DNA of 11,775 nucleotides from JALOAT01 sp041677345 (lineage in GTDB: Bacteria; Pseudomonadota; Gammaproteobacteria; Thiohalomonadales; Thiohalomonadaceae), in NCBI GenBank assembly GCA_041677345.1, contig JBAYQE010000084.1, forward strand, positions 1 through 11,775, read 5' to 3'. Below the pieces are notes generated by a model. The model was given only the letters and a program-made list of their open reading frames with translations. It had not been told where the DNA came from and did no database searches. Each line of letters begins with the position of its first letter. Position 1 is the stretch's first letter. Below are positions 1 to 7,447 of the stretch, in pieces. The position numbers and the translations under genes were made by a program.

Positions 1-2
1 TA

Positions 3-79
3 TGGCGCGCCCGGAGAGATTCGAACTCCCGACCACCTAGTTCGTAGCCAGGTACTCTATCCAGCTGAGCTACGGGCGC
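3..79 (-). tRNA. tRNA-Arg (anticodon ACG)
   Basis: A complete cloverleaf reads on the minus strand. The acceptor arms GCGCCCG and CGGGCGC pair perfectly, followed by discriminator G and an encoded CCA (positions 5 to 3). The D-stem GCUC pairs with GAGU, the anticodon stem is CCUGG/CUAGG, and the loop CUACGAA gives anticodon ACG. The wobble A would be deaminated to inosine to read CGU, CGC and CGA. The T-arm carries the usual UUCGAAU loop. It lies just downstream of tRNA-Ser(GCU), as argV follows serV in E. coli, and has its own promoter. Further tRNA-Arg copies could lie beyond the left edge, as in the E. coli argVYZQ cluster. Confidence 0.97.
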
Positions 80-92
80 TGTGAGGGTGCGA

Positions 93-120
93 ATTATACG
101 GAACACCCAATCTTTGTCAA
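93..120 (-). promoter_or_regulatory. Perfect-consensus sigma70 promoter of tRNA-Arg
   Basis: On the minus strand TTGACA (120-115) and TATAAT (98-93) are separated by 16 bp. Both hexamers match the sigma70 consensus 6 of 6. The start point should fall near 86-88, a few bases before the mature tRNA 5' end at 79, so the leader is very short. The discriminator after the -10 (TCGCACCC) is GC-rich, the usual feature of stable-RNA promoters under stringent (ppGpp/DksA) control. Growth-rate control is inferred from that. Confidence 0.88.
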
Positions 121-131
121 CACATCGACTA

Positions 132-225
132 TGGCGGAGAGAGAGGGATTCGAACCCTCGATGGAGCTTTTGACCCCATACTCCCTTAGCAGGGGAGCGC
201 CTTCGACCGACTCGGCCATCTCTCC
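132..225 (-). tRNA. tRNA-Ser (anticodon GCU)
   Basis: A class II tRNA of 94 nt including an encoded CCA (134-132). The acceptor arms GGAGAGA and UCUCUCC pair, with discriminator G at 135. The anticodon loop CUGCUAA gives GCU, which reads AGC and AGU. The long variable arm typical of tRNA-Ser is present, and the T-loop UUCGAAU is canonical. Its position directly downstream of csrA and upstream of tRNA-Arg(ACG) matches serV in E. coli. Confidence 0.97.
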
Positions 226-236
226 AAAACGACGGT

Positions 237-253
237 GCGAAGGATACCTTCGC
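237..253 (-). other. Perfect 7-bp hairpin between csrA and tRNA-Ser
   Basis: GCGAAGG and CCTTCGC are perfectly complementary around a 3-nt loop. On the minus strand the next T-run (TTTT) begins about 10 nt after the stem, so this is at best a weak terminator for csrA. It could also be a processing site in a csrA-tRNA read-through transcript, or a by-product of the overlapping promoter. Confidence 0.4.
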
Positions 254-269
254 GAACGCGGAACGTAAA
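241..269 (-). promoter_or_regulatory. Likely sigma70 promoter of tRNA-Ser
   Basis: On the minus strand TTTACG (269-264, 4/6 match to TTGACA) and TATCCT (246-241, 4/6 match to TATAAT) are 17 bp apart. The next bases, TCGCACCG, almost repeat the TCGCACCC discriminator of the tRNA-Arg promoter, which supports the assignment more than the hexamers do. The start would be near 233-234, about 8 nt before the tRNA. The -10 lies inside the hairpin at 237-253. Confidence 0.5.
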
Positions 270-278
270 GCTCAGATG

Positions 279-467
279 CTATGAAGAGGGCGTCTGGTCC
301 TGCTTTTCGCGCTGAATGCGCTCGTAGATCTCCTCACGGTGCACGGAAACGTCTTTCGGAGCATTCACGCCGATGCGCACCTGGTTGCCTTTGATGCCGA
401 GGACCGTCACGGTAACCTCGTCGCCGATCACGAGCGTCTCTCCCACTCGTCGAGTCAGAATCAGCAT
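279..467 (-). CDS. csrA: CsrA/RsmA carbon storage regulator
   Basis: A 62-residue RNA-binding protein that controls translation and stability of many mRNAs by binding GGA motifs, often over the ribosome binding site. The sequence is almost that of E. coli CsrA: the MLILTRRVGETL strand at the N-terminus, GDEV and VTVLGIKGNQVRIGV in the core, and VSVHREEIYERI before the tail. Residues Leu4, Arg6, Arg7 and Arg44, the usual RNA-contacting positions, are all present. The family acts as a homodimer with two RNA sites. The ATG at 467 is preceded by a good Shine-Dalgarno (GAGGAG, about 10 nt upstream). It follows lysC by 133 bp and precedes tRNA-Ser, as in E. coli and Pseudomonas. The leader carries GGA triplets consistent with autoregulation. 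A candidate CsrA-titrating sRNA lies at about 10556-10662. Confidence 0.98.
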   Translation of the reverse strand: MLILTRRVGETLVIGDEVTVTVLGIKGNQVRIGVNAPKDVSVHREEIYERIQREKQDQTPSS

Positions 468-477
468 TTAGTTTCTC

Positions 478-499
478 TCCTCGTAAACTGCGCAAGTCC
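478..499 (-). promoter_or_regulatory. csrA leader: RBS overlapping a GGA, plus an upstream ACGGA
   Basis: Reading the minus strand, ACGGA ends at 497 and a second GGA (480-478) is part of the Shine-Dalgarno GAGGAG. Two GGA triplets about 19 nt apart, one over the ribosome binding site, is an arrangement that could be bridged by a CsrA dimer. E. coli csrA is known to be repressed by its own product this way. Autoregulation here is an inference from motif placement only. Confidence 0.4.
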
Positions 500-568
500 G
501 TTGTCGTTCATGGAAAGCAAAGACCACCTCGCGACGCGACACAAAGCGCTTACACATAGACACCGCGC

Positions 569-587
569 CGGCCGGGAAATTCGGCCG
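569..587 (-). other. GC-rich hairpin between lysC and csrA
   Basis: Two copies of the self-complementary hexamer CGGCCG (569-574 and 582-587) flank a 7-nt AT-rich loop, so they can form a 6-bp stem 14 nt after the lysC stop. No T-run follows on the minus strand, so it is not a standard intrinsic terminator. It may mark the 3' end of lysC mRNA or be incidental. Confidence 0.3.
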
Positions 588-600
588 ACGTCAATGGACT

Positions 601-1092
601 TTAGGCCTGCTGCGGTTCCTGCTCCAGCTTGAATGCGGAATGCAGGGTACGCACGGCCAGCTCAAGGTACTTCTCGTCAACGACCACCGAAGTCTTGATC
701 TCCGAGGTGGATATCATGCGGATGTTGATGCCCTCGTCGGCGAGCGCCTTGAACATGGTGGCAGCGATACCTGCATGCGAGCGCATGCCCACACCGACTA
801 TGGAAATCTTCGCGATCTTTGTATCACCGTTCACATCGCGTGCGCCAAGTTCCTTGGCGGTCTGCTCCAGGATCTTCAGTGCCTTCTCGTAGTCGCCACG
901 ATTGACGGTAAAGGTGAAGTCGGTGGTGCCGTCGGCGCCCACGTTCTGCACGATCATGTCGACTTCGATATCGGCCTCGCCGATGGGCCCGAGGATGCGG
1001 TACGCGATGCCGGGCTCGTCGGGTACGCCCAGGATGGTTAGCTTGGCTTCATCGCGCTGGAAGGCAATGCCTGAAATCAGCGGTTCTTCCAT
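601..1092 (-). CDS. lysC: Probable aspartokinase beta subunit from an internal in-frame start
   Basis: Met247 of LysC (ATG at 1092-1090) is preceded by a strong Shine-Dalgarno (GAGGAAG, about 5 nt upstream of the ATG), better than the one in front of the full-length start. Translation from here would give a 163-residue protein beginning MEEPLISGIAF and holding just the two ACT domains. In Bacillus subtilis and Corynebacterium glutamicum an in-frame beta subunit is made from an equivalent internal start and forms alpha2-beta2 enzyme. This position matches that boundary. The signal is visible; actual use is inferred. Confidence 0.6.
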   Translation of the reverse strand: MEEPLISGIAFQRDEAKLTILGVPDEPGIAYRILGPIGEADIEVDMIVQNVGADGTTDFTFTVNRGDYEKALKILEQTAKELGARDVNGDTKIAKISIVGVGMRSHAGIAATMFKALADEGINIRMISTSEIKTSVVVDEKYLELAVRTLHSAFKLEQEPQQA

Positions 1093-1830
1093 TCCGTCTT
1101 CCTCGTAAGTGATCAAAGTACCCTCGCCCTCCGCGAAGGACGACAGCACACGCAAGGGGACATTGTACTTGCCTGCGAATTCCACCGAGCGGATTTGCAG
1201 CACCTTGGAGCCGAGGCTTGCCATCTCGAGCATCTCCTCGAAGGTGATGCGGGGCAGCCGGCGCGCCTCGGGAACCACGCGCGGGTCGGTCGTATAAACG
1301 CCGTCCACATCGGTGTAGATCTGGCATTCGTCTGCCTTCAGCGCCGCTGCGAGCGCAACCGCGGTCGTGTCCGAGCCACCACGGCCCAGGGTGGTGATAT
1401 TGCCGTTGGAGTCCACACCCTGGAAGCCCGCAACCACCACCACACTGCCTTCGTCCAGGTCCTTGCGGATGCTCGCCTCGTCGATGGACAGGATGCGCGC
1501 CTTGTTGAAGGCGCTGTCCGTAAGGATGTGGACCTGCGGACCGGTGTAGGAACGGGCCGCCACGCCCACACTCTTGAGCATCATGGAGAGCAAGGCGATG
1601 GTCTGCTGCTCACCGGTTGCCAGCAATACGTCGAGTTCGCGAGCGTCGGGCGCGCTCTGGGCCTGCTTCGCCAGTTCAATCAGACGGTTGGTCTCGCCGG
1701 ACATGGCGGAAAGGACCACGACCACGTCATCACCACGCTCACGGAAACCTTTGACTTTCCGCGCCACGTTCATGATGCGTTCGATCGAACCGACCGAGGT
1801 GCCACCGTATTTTTGAACGATCAGGGCCAT
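601..1830 (-). CDS. lysC: Aspartate kinase (aspartokinase), alpha subunit/full length
   Basis: A 409-residue cytoplasmic enzyme that phosphorylates L-aspartate with ATP, the first committed step to lysine, threonine, methionine and diaminopimelate. The kinase domain starts with KYGGTSVGS (residues 8-16) and contains GRGGSDTTAV (149-158) and YTDVDGVYTTDPR. Two ACT domains follow at about 263-335 and 341-405, where lysine and threonine usually bind for feedback control. Length and layout fit the Pseudomonas/Corynebacterium class, not the fused kinase-homoserine dehydrogenases. The ATG at 1830 has only a weak RBS and the next in-frame features start at once, so the start is reasonably safe. No lysine riboswitch fits in the 76-bp gap to alaS. 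That gap has a -10-like TATAAC (1881-1876) without a good -35. Confidence 0.97.
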   Translation of the reverse strand: MALIVQKYGGTSVGSIERIMNVARKVKGFRERGDDVVVVLSAMSGETNRLIELAKQAQSAPDARELDVLLATGEQQTIALLSMMLKSVGVAARSYTGPQVHILTDSAFNKARILSIDEASIRKDLDEGSVVVVAGFQGVDSNGNITTLGRGGSDTTAVALAAALKADECQIYTDVDGVYTTDPRVVPEARRLPRITFEEMLEMASLGSKVLQIRSVEFAGKYNVPLRVLSSFAEGEGTLITYEEDGMEEPLISGIAFQRDEAKLTILGVPDEPGIAYRILGPIGEADIEVDMIVQNVGADGTTDFTFTVNRGDYEKALKILEQTAKELGARDVNGDTKIAKISIVGVGMRSHAGIAATMFKALADEGINIRMISTSEIKTSVVVDEKYLELAVRTLHSAFKLEQEPQQA

Positions 1831-1843
1831 AGGGCTTCATTAC

Positions 1844-1857
1844 GCGCCAAAGGGCGC
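1844..1857 (-). other. Small hairpin in the lysC leader
   Basis: GCGCC and GGCGC pair around a 4-nt loop, ending about 14 nt upstream of the lysC ATG. A run of eight T (minus strand, 1888-1881) lies earlier in the same 76-bp gap, just after alaS, but no clear stem precedes it, so I do not call an alaS terminator. The hairpin may influence access to the weak lysC ribosome binding site. Confidence 0.25.
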
Positions 1858-1906
1858 TGATTAAACACCAAACGGGTTATAAAAAAAAGGGCGGGTCGCG
1901 CTTATG

Positions 1907-4534
<2,628 letters not shown>

Positions 4535-4549
4535 TGGGTCAAAAGTCCA

Positions 4550-4564
4550 GCCGGCCCTGCCGGC
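4550..4564 (-). promoter_or_regulatory. Paired GCCGGC palindromes between recX and alaS
   Basis: Two copies of the self-complementary hexamer GCCGGC (4550-4555 and 4559-4564) are separated by 3 nt and fill half of the 32-bp gap. As RNA they form a 6-bp hairpin, followed on the minus strand by TTTT after 5 nt, so partial termination or attenuation of the recA-recX transcript is conceivable. As DNA they are a dyad just upstream of alaS. E. coli AlaRS is reported to repress its own gene by binding a palindrome near the start site, so an AlaRS operator is another possibility. Confidence 0.35.
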
Positions 4565-4566
4565 CC

Positions 4567-5019
4567 TCAATCTGAGTCTCTATCGTTCAGCGCACGGCGG
4601 ATCTGCTCGGCGCTGAAGCCGCGGTATTGAAGAAAACGCGCCTGGCGAGCGCGTTCCTTCGGATCGTCCGGGAGTGCGGCACCGAAGCGCTTGCGCCGCA
4701 CCTGCTCCAACTGCTCCGGCCAGTCGGCAGCGCAGGCGCCAAGCGCTTCGTCCATCACAGGCTCACCGATGCCGTGCTCGCGCAGGGCGGCGCGGATGCG
4801 CACCAGACCCTGCCCTCGCGCAATGGAGGAACGGACGTAGACCTCGGTGAAACGCGTGTCGCTCTGCAGCCCTTCAGCCGCCAGTGCCGCCACGACCTCC
4901 GCGACAAGCTCGGCGGGTGCGCCTTTACGCACCAGCTTGGCACGCAACTCCCGCGCCGAATGCTCGCGGCGTGCGAGCAGCGCCACGGCGGCGCGGCGCA
5001 CCTCCGCGGGCGTACTCAC
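4567..5019 (-). CDS. recX: Regulatory protein RecX
   Basis: A 150-residue modulator that caps RecA filaments and inhibits recombinase and coprotease activity. Typical features are visible: an N-terminal segment rich in Arg and Ala (VRRAAVALLARREHSARELRAKLVRKG) and repeated three-helix units with DTRFTEVYVRS and RGQGLVRIRAALREHGI. The C-terminus has RKRFG, KERARQARFLQYRGFSAEQIRRAL, a characteristic RecX ending. The start is GTG, 8 bp after the recA stop, so the pair is almost certainly cotranscribed. The best Shine-Dalgarno (GAGG) lies inside the recA 3' end about 13 nt upstream, which suggests weak or coupled translation, in line with RecX being made in far lower amounts than RecA. Confidence 0.94.
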   Translation of the reverse strand: MSTPAEVRRAAVALLARREHSARELRAKLVRKGAPAELVAEVVAALAAEGLQSDTRFTEVYVRSSIARGQGLVRIRAALREHGIGEPVMDEALGACAADWPEQLEQVRRKRFGAALPDDPKERARQARFLQYRGFSAEQIRRALNDRDSD

Positions 5020-5027
5020 GGCAGTGC

Positions 5028-6065
5028 TCAGGCCTCGGATTCAGCCAGGTCTTCGGCTTCGCCGGCAACCACGGTCCTGGGCAGGAAGGCGGCGCGTACC
5101 TGTGCCTCGATCTCGCCGGCGATGTCGGGGTTGTCCCTGAGGAACTGGCGGGCATTGTCCTTGCCCTGGCCGATGCGATTGCTCTTGTAGCTGTACCAGG
5201 AGCCCGACTTCTCCACCACACCGGCGTTCACGCCCAGGTCGATGACCTCGCCCTCGCGGGAGATGCCCTCGCCGTAGAGGATCTCGAACTCGGCCTGCTT
5301 GAACGGCGGGGCCACCTTGTTCTTGACCACTTTCACGCGGGTTTCGTTGCCGATGACCTCGTCGCCCTTCTTGATGGAACCGGTACGGCGGATGTCCAGG
5401 CGTACCGAGGCATAGAACTTGAGGGCGTTGCCACCCGTGGTGGTCTCGGGGCTGCCGAACATGACACCGATCTTCATGCGGATCTGGTTGATGAAGATCA
5501 CCAACGTATTGGAGCGCTTGATATTGGCGGTGAGCTTGCGCAGTGCCTGGGACATCAGACGGGCCTGCAGGCCTACGTGGGAGTCGCCCATTTCGCCTTC
5601 GATTTCGGCTTTGGGCGTGAGCGCGGCCACGGAGTCGATGACCACCACGTCCACGGCGCTGGAACGCACCAGCATGTCGGCGATTTCCAGGGCCTGCTCG
5701 CCGGTATCCGGCTGGGATACCAGCAGGTCGTCCACGTTCACACCCAGCTTCTGGGCATACTGCGGATCCAGGGCGTGCTCGGCGTCCACGAAGGCGCAGG
5801 TGCCGCCCAGTTTCTGGGCCTCGGCGATGACCTGTAGGGTCAGTGTGGTTTTACCCGAGGATTCCGGACCATAGATCTCGATGATGCGGCCGCGCGGCAG
5901 GCCACCCACGCCCAGGGCGATGTCGAGTCCCAGTGAGCCGGTGGAGATGACCTGAAGATCGCGCTGGGCCGTATTGTCGCCCATGCGCATGACCGAACCC
6001 TTGCCAAACTGTTTTTCGATCTGGCTGAGGGCCGCGGAAAGGGCTTTGCGCTTGTTGTCGTCCAT
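5028..6065 (-). CDS. recA: Recombinase RecA
   Basis: A 345-residue DNA strand-exchange ATPase and coprotease for LexA. Visible landmarks: Walker A GPESSGKT (66-73), catalytic Glu96 in DAEHALD, Walker B VVVIDS (140-145), DNA-binding loop L1 in the EGEMGDSHVG segment (156-165), and NQIR (193-196) leading into L2 with FGSPETTTGG. The acidic C-terminal tail (EAEDLAESEA) is normal and autoregulatory in this family. The ATG at 6065 has a strong Shine-Dalgarno (GGGAGGA, 6 nt upstream). It is followed by recX at 8 bp and preceded by thpR at 99 bp. The upstream gap holds a -10-like AATAAT and only a degenerate LexA box, plus a hairpin just ahead of the RBS. Confidence 0.99.
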   Translation of the reverse strand: MDDNKRKALSAALSQIEKQFGKGSVMRMGDNTAQRDLQVISTGSLGLDIALGVGGLPRGRIIEIYGPESSGKTTLTLQVIAEAQKLGGTCAFVDAEHALDPQYAQKLGVNVDDLLVSQPDTGEQALEIADMLVRSSAVDVVVIDSVAALTPKAEIEGEMGDSHVGLQARLMSQALRKLTANIKRSNTLVIFINQIRMKIGVMFGSPETTTGGNALKFYASVRLDIRRTGSIKKGDEVIGNETRVKVVKNKVAPPFKQAEFEILYGEGISREGEVIDLGVNAGVVEKSGSWYSYKSNRIGQGKDNARQFLRDNPDIAGEIEAQVRAAFLPRTVVAGEAEDLAESEA

Positions 6066-6080
6066 TGTTTTCCTCCCATC

Positions 6081-6130
6081 GAGAGCCGGCGGCTCCCTGC
6101 CACCGCACGAAAAACAGCATTATTTCACAG
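6081..6130 (-). promoter_or_regulatory. recA control region: -10 element, half LexA site, leader hairpin
   Basis: On the minus strand AATAAT (6124-6119) matches the -10 consensus 5 of 6, but no good -35 lies 16-18 bp upstream. CTGT (6130-6127), then 8 bp, then GCTG (6118-6115) covers this -10. One LexA half-site is perfect and the other matches ACAG at only 2 of 4 positions. Further down, GGGAGCC and GGCTCTC (6097-6081, one G-U pair) form a 7-bp hairpin directly upstream of the Shine-Dalgarno. Confidence 0.35.
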
Positions 6131-6164
6131 CGCCCCCGGGCAGCCTAGCCCCGGTTTCGCACTG

Positions 6165-6722
6165 TCACGACCCCGCGGCAGTCCCGGCGCGGGCCAGGGG
6201 CCAGCGCCTGAGTACCTGATAGCGGGAGCCCTCGGGGAAGGTCACGGATTCCACCAGCACGAAGTCATCGACGCTCCAGGGAATGGGCTCGACAAGCGCC
6301 ACCGCAGGGCCGCGCCGGGCCTTGCGCATCACCGTGAGATGGGGTCGGAAAGGCCGCTCGTCGGTGCTTATCCCACAGCGCGCCACACCGGTATGGAGGT
6401 GTTCATACAGCCGGGTGAGCCCTGCCGGTACCTCGACCGGAGCCAGCCATACGATACCCGTGTGCCGAAAGCTGCCGGCCTGATCGACGGTCAGGCAAAA
6501 ACTCTCGCCCGGGTAGCCGTTGCCGCAGGCCAGCAGGCACTCCAGGGCATCGGCGGGGACGTTGCCGAGAAATTCCAGGGTGATGTGCAGATTGCCCGCG
6601 GGCAGCGGCCGGCCACCGCAGGGTGAGGCCACGGTACGTGCCGCGCGGGCGAGGCGGACGCGGGTCTCGTCGTCGGGCCAGAGGGCGAAGAACAACCGGC
6701 GCGTGGGGACCGTTTCGGTCAT
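6165..6722 (-). CDS. thpR: RNA 2',3'-cyclic phosphodiesterase (LigT/2H family)
   Basis: A 185-residue member of the 2H phosphoesterase superfamily, which opens 2',3'-cyclic phosphates at RNA ends to 2'-phosphates and was first found as a 2'-5' RNA ligase. Both catalytic HxTx signatures are present: HITL (46-49) within NLHITLEFLGNV and HLTV (128-131) within RPHLTVMRKARR. The N-terminal RRLFFALWPDD is also typical. The ATG overlaps the pncC stop by 4 bp (ATGA), so the two are translationally coupled. This pairing beside recA recurs in proteobacteria, although no direct link to recombination is established. The last nine residues (Ala/Gly/Ser) look disordered. In vivo substrates of this family are poorly defined. 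Confidence 0.93.
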   Translation of the reverse strand: MTETVPTRRLFFALWPDDETRVRLARAARTVASPCGGRPLPAGNLHITLEFLGNVPADALECLLACGNGYPGESFCLTVDQAGSFRHTGIVWLAPVEVPAGLTRLYEHLHTGVARCGISTDERPFRPHLTVMRKARRGPAVALVEPIPWSVDDFVLVESVTFPEGSRYQVLRRWPLARAGTAAGS

Positions 6723-7219
6723 GGCACCGCAAGCAGGTCCAGCAGGCCCTGCCAGGCCGTGGCCACCGATGCGCGCCGCACGGCGTCGCGATCGCCCTCG
6801 AAGCGGACACTGCGGGCAACGGGTTCAGCCCCCTGGCGCGCCCACGCGAACCAGACCAGGCCCACCGGTTTGTCCAGGGTGGCGCCTCCCGGGCCGGCAA
6901 TACCGGTGATGGCCAGGCTCACCTGTGCACGGCTGTGTGCCAGGGCGCCCTGCGCCATGGCGCGGGCCGTGGCCTCGCTCACGGCACCGTGCCGTGCCAA
7001 GGTGTCGGGCGAAACCCCGAGCAGTTCCTGCTTGGCCGCGTTGCTGTATGTCACGAACCCACGCTCGAACCAGCGTGAACTGCCGACCAGATCGGTGGCG
7101 GTCTTGGCGAGCCAGCCACCGGTGCAGGACTCCGCGCTGGCGAGCGAAAGCCCTTCGGCAGTCAGCACGGCGGCGGCCTGCCCGGCCAGGGCATTCAGCT
7201 CGGCGTCGTTCGGAACCAT
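6719..7219 (-). CDS. pncC: Nicotinamide-nucleotide amidohydrolase (CinA C-terminal type)
   Basis: A 166-residue stand-alone CinA C-terminal domain, the PncC enzyme that deamidates NMN to nicotinate mononucleotide in pyridine nucleotide salvage. NMN is released by the NAD-dependent DNA ligase, which makes a link to repair genes reasonable. Motifs seen: SAESCTGG (28-35) with Ser31 as the likely nucleophile, VTYSNAAKQELLGV (56-69), GAVSEATARAMAQGA and AITGIAGPGG (103-112). There is no N-terminal molybdopterin-binding-like domain, as in E. coli PncC and unlike full CinA proteins. The ATG at 7219 has a GGGAG at short spacing. It heads the pncC-thpR-recA-recX block and is divergent from mutS. No SOS box is visible upstream. 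Confidence 0.95.
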   Translation of the reverse strand: MVPNDAELNALAGQAAAVLTAEGLSLASAESCTGGWLAKTATDLVGSSRWFERGFVTYSNAAKQELLGVSPDTLARHGAVSEATARAMAQGALAHSRAQVSLAITGIAGPGGATLDKPVGLVWFAWARQGAEPVARSVRFEGDRDAVRRASVATAWQGLLDLLAVP

Positions 7220-7447
7220 GGGACTCCCATCGCAGTTTTTGCAAAGTGTAATTTGGACGCGCGCGGGAGGAGCTTAGTCGCCGCCCGTGGCCGTGATCAC
7301 CCCCGCGGTCCCGTAACCAGCGCCGCCCAGCGCCCGGCGCGTACCACCTCGACCGTAGGCGGTCGACGAGCGCCCGCGCTGGTGGTGGTTAGTAACAAAG
7401 CGATGCCGGGGTGCGCAACCCCGAGCCACGCCGGTAAACTTGCGCGG
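7220..7447. promoter_or_regulatory. Divergent pncC/mutS control region with several hairpins
   Basis: This 228-bp gap separates pncC from mutS. An AT-rich patch near 7231-7256 holds a -10-like TGTAAT (7247-7252, 5/6) for mutS, without a convincing -35. The rest is very GC-rich and full of perfect inverted repeats: GCGCCG/CGGCGC (7320-7340, 9-nt loop), TCGACCG/CGGTCGA (7349-7366, 4-nt loop), AGCG/CGCT (7369-7380) and CGGGGT/ACCCCG (7407-7423, 5-nt loop). ACCACC (7343-7348) can pair with GGTGGT (7381-7386) and close the second and third stems into a three-way junction. No T-tract follows any stem. The frame stays open into mutS from a TTG at 7253, but the encoded residues look like noise. Confidence 0.4.

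Noticed and set aside
1876..1890. A T8 run after alaS as an intrinsic terminator
   Set aside because: No stable stem lies directly upstream of the T-run on the minus strand.
1831..1906. A lysine riboswitch upstream of lysC
   Set aside because: The gap is only 76 bp, far too short for the roughly 170-nt lysine aptamer, and no conserved core is seen.
4535..4570. alaS starting at a TTG at 4570
   Set aside because: It would add 12 non-conserved residues encoded by the palindromic hairpin. MKSSEIRKAF is the conserved AlaRS N-terminus.
6066..6164. A canonical CTGT-N8-ACAG LexA box for recA
   Set aside because: I searched the gap on both strands. Only one perfect half-site is present, so it is reported as degenerate.
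7253..7447. A 65-residue N-terminal extension of MutS from a TTG at 7253
   Set aside because: The residues are Arg/Ala/Gly-rich noise, and the MutS family starts close to HTPMMRQYL. Starting at 7448 gives 852 residues, matching the family length.
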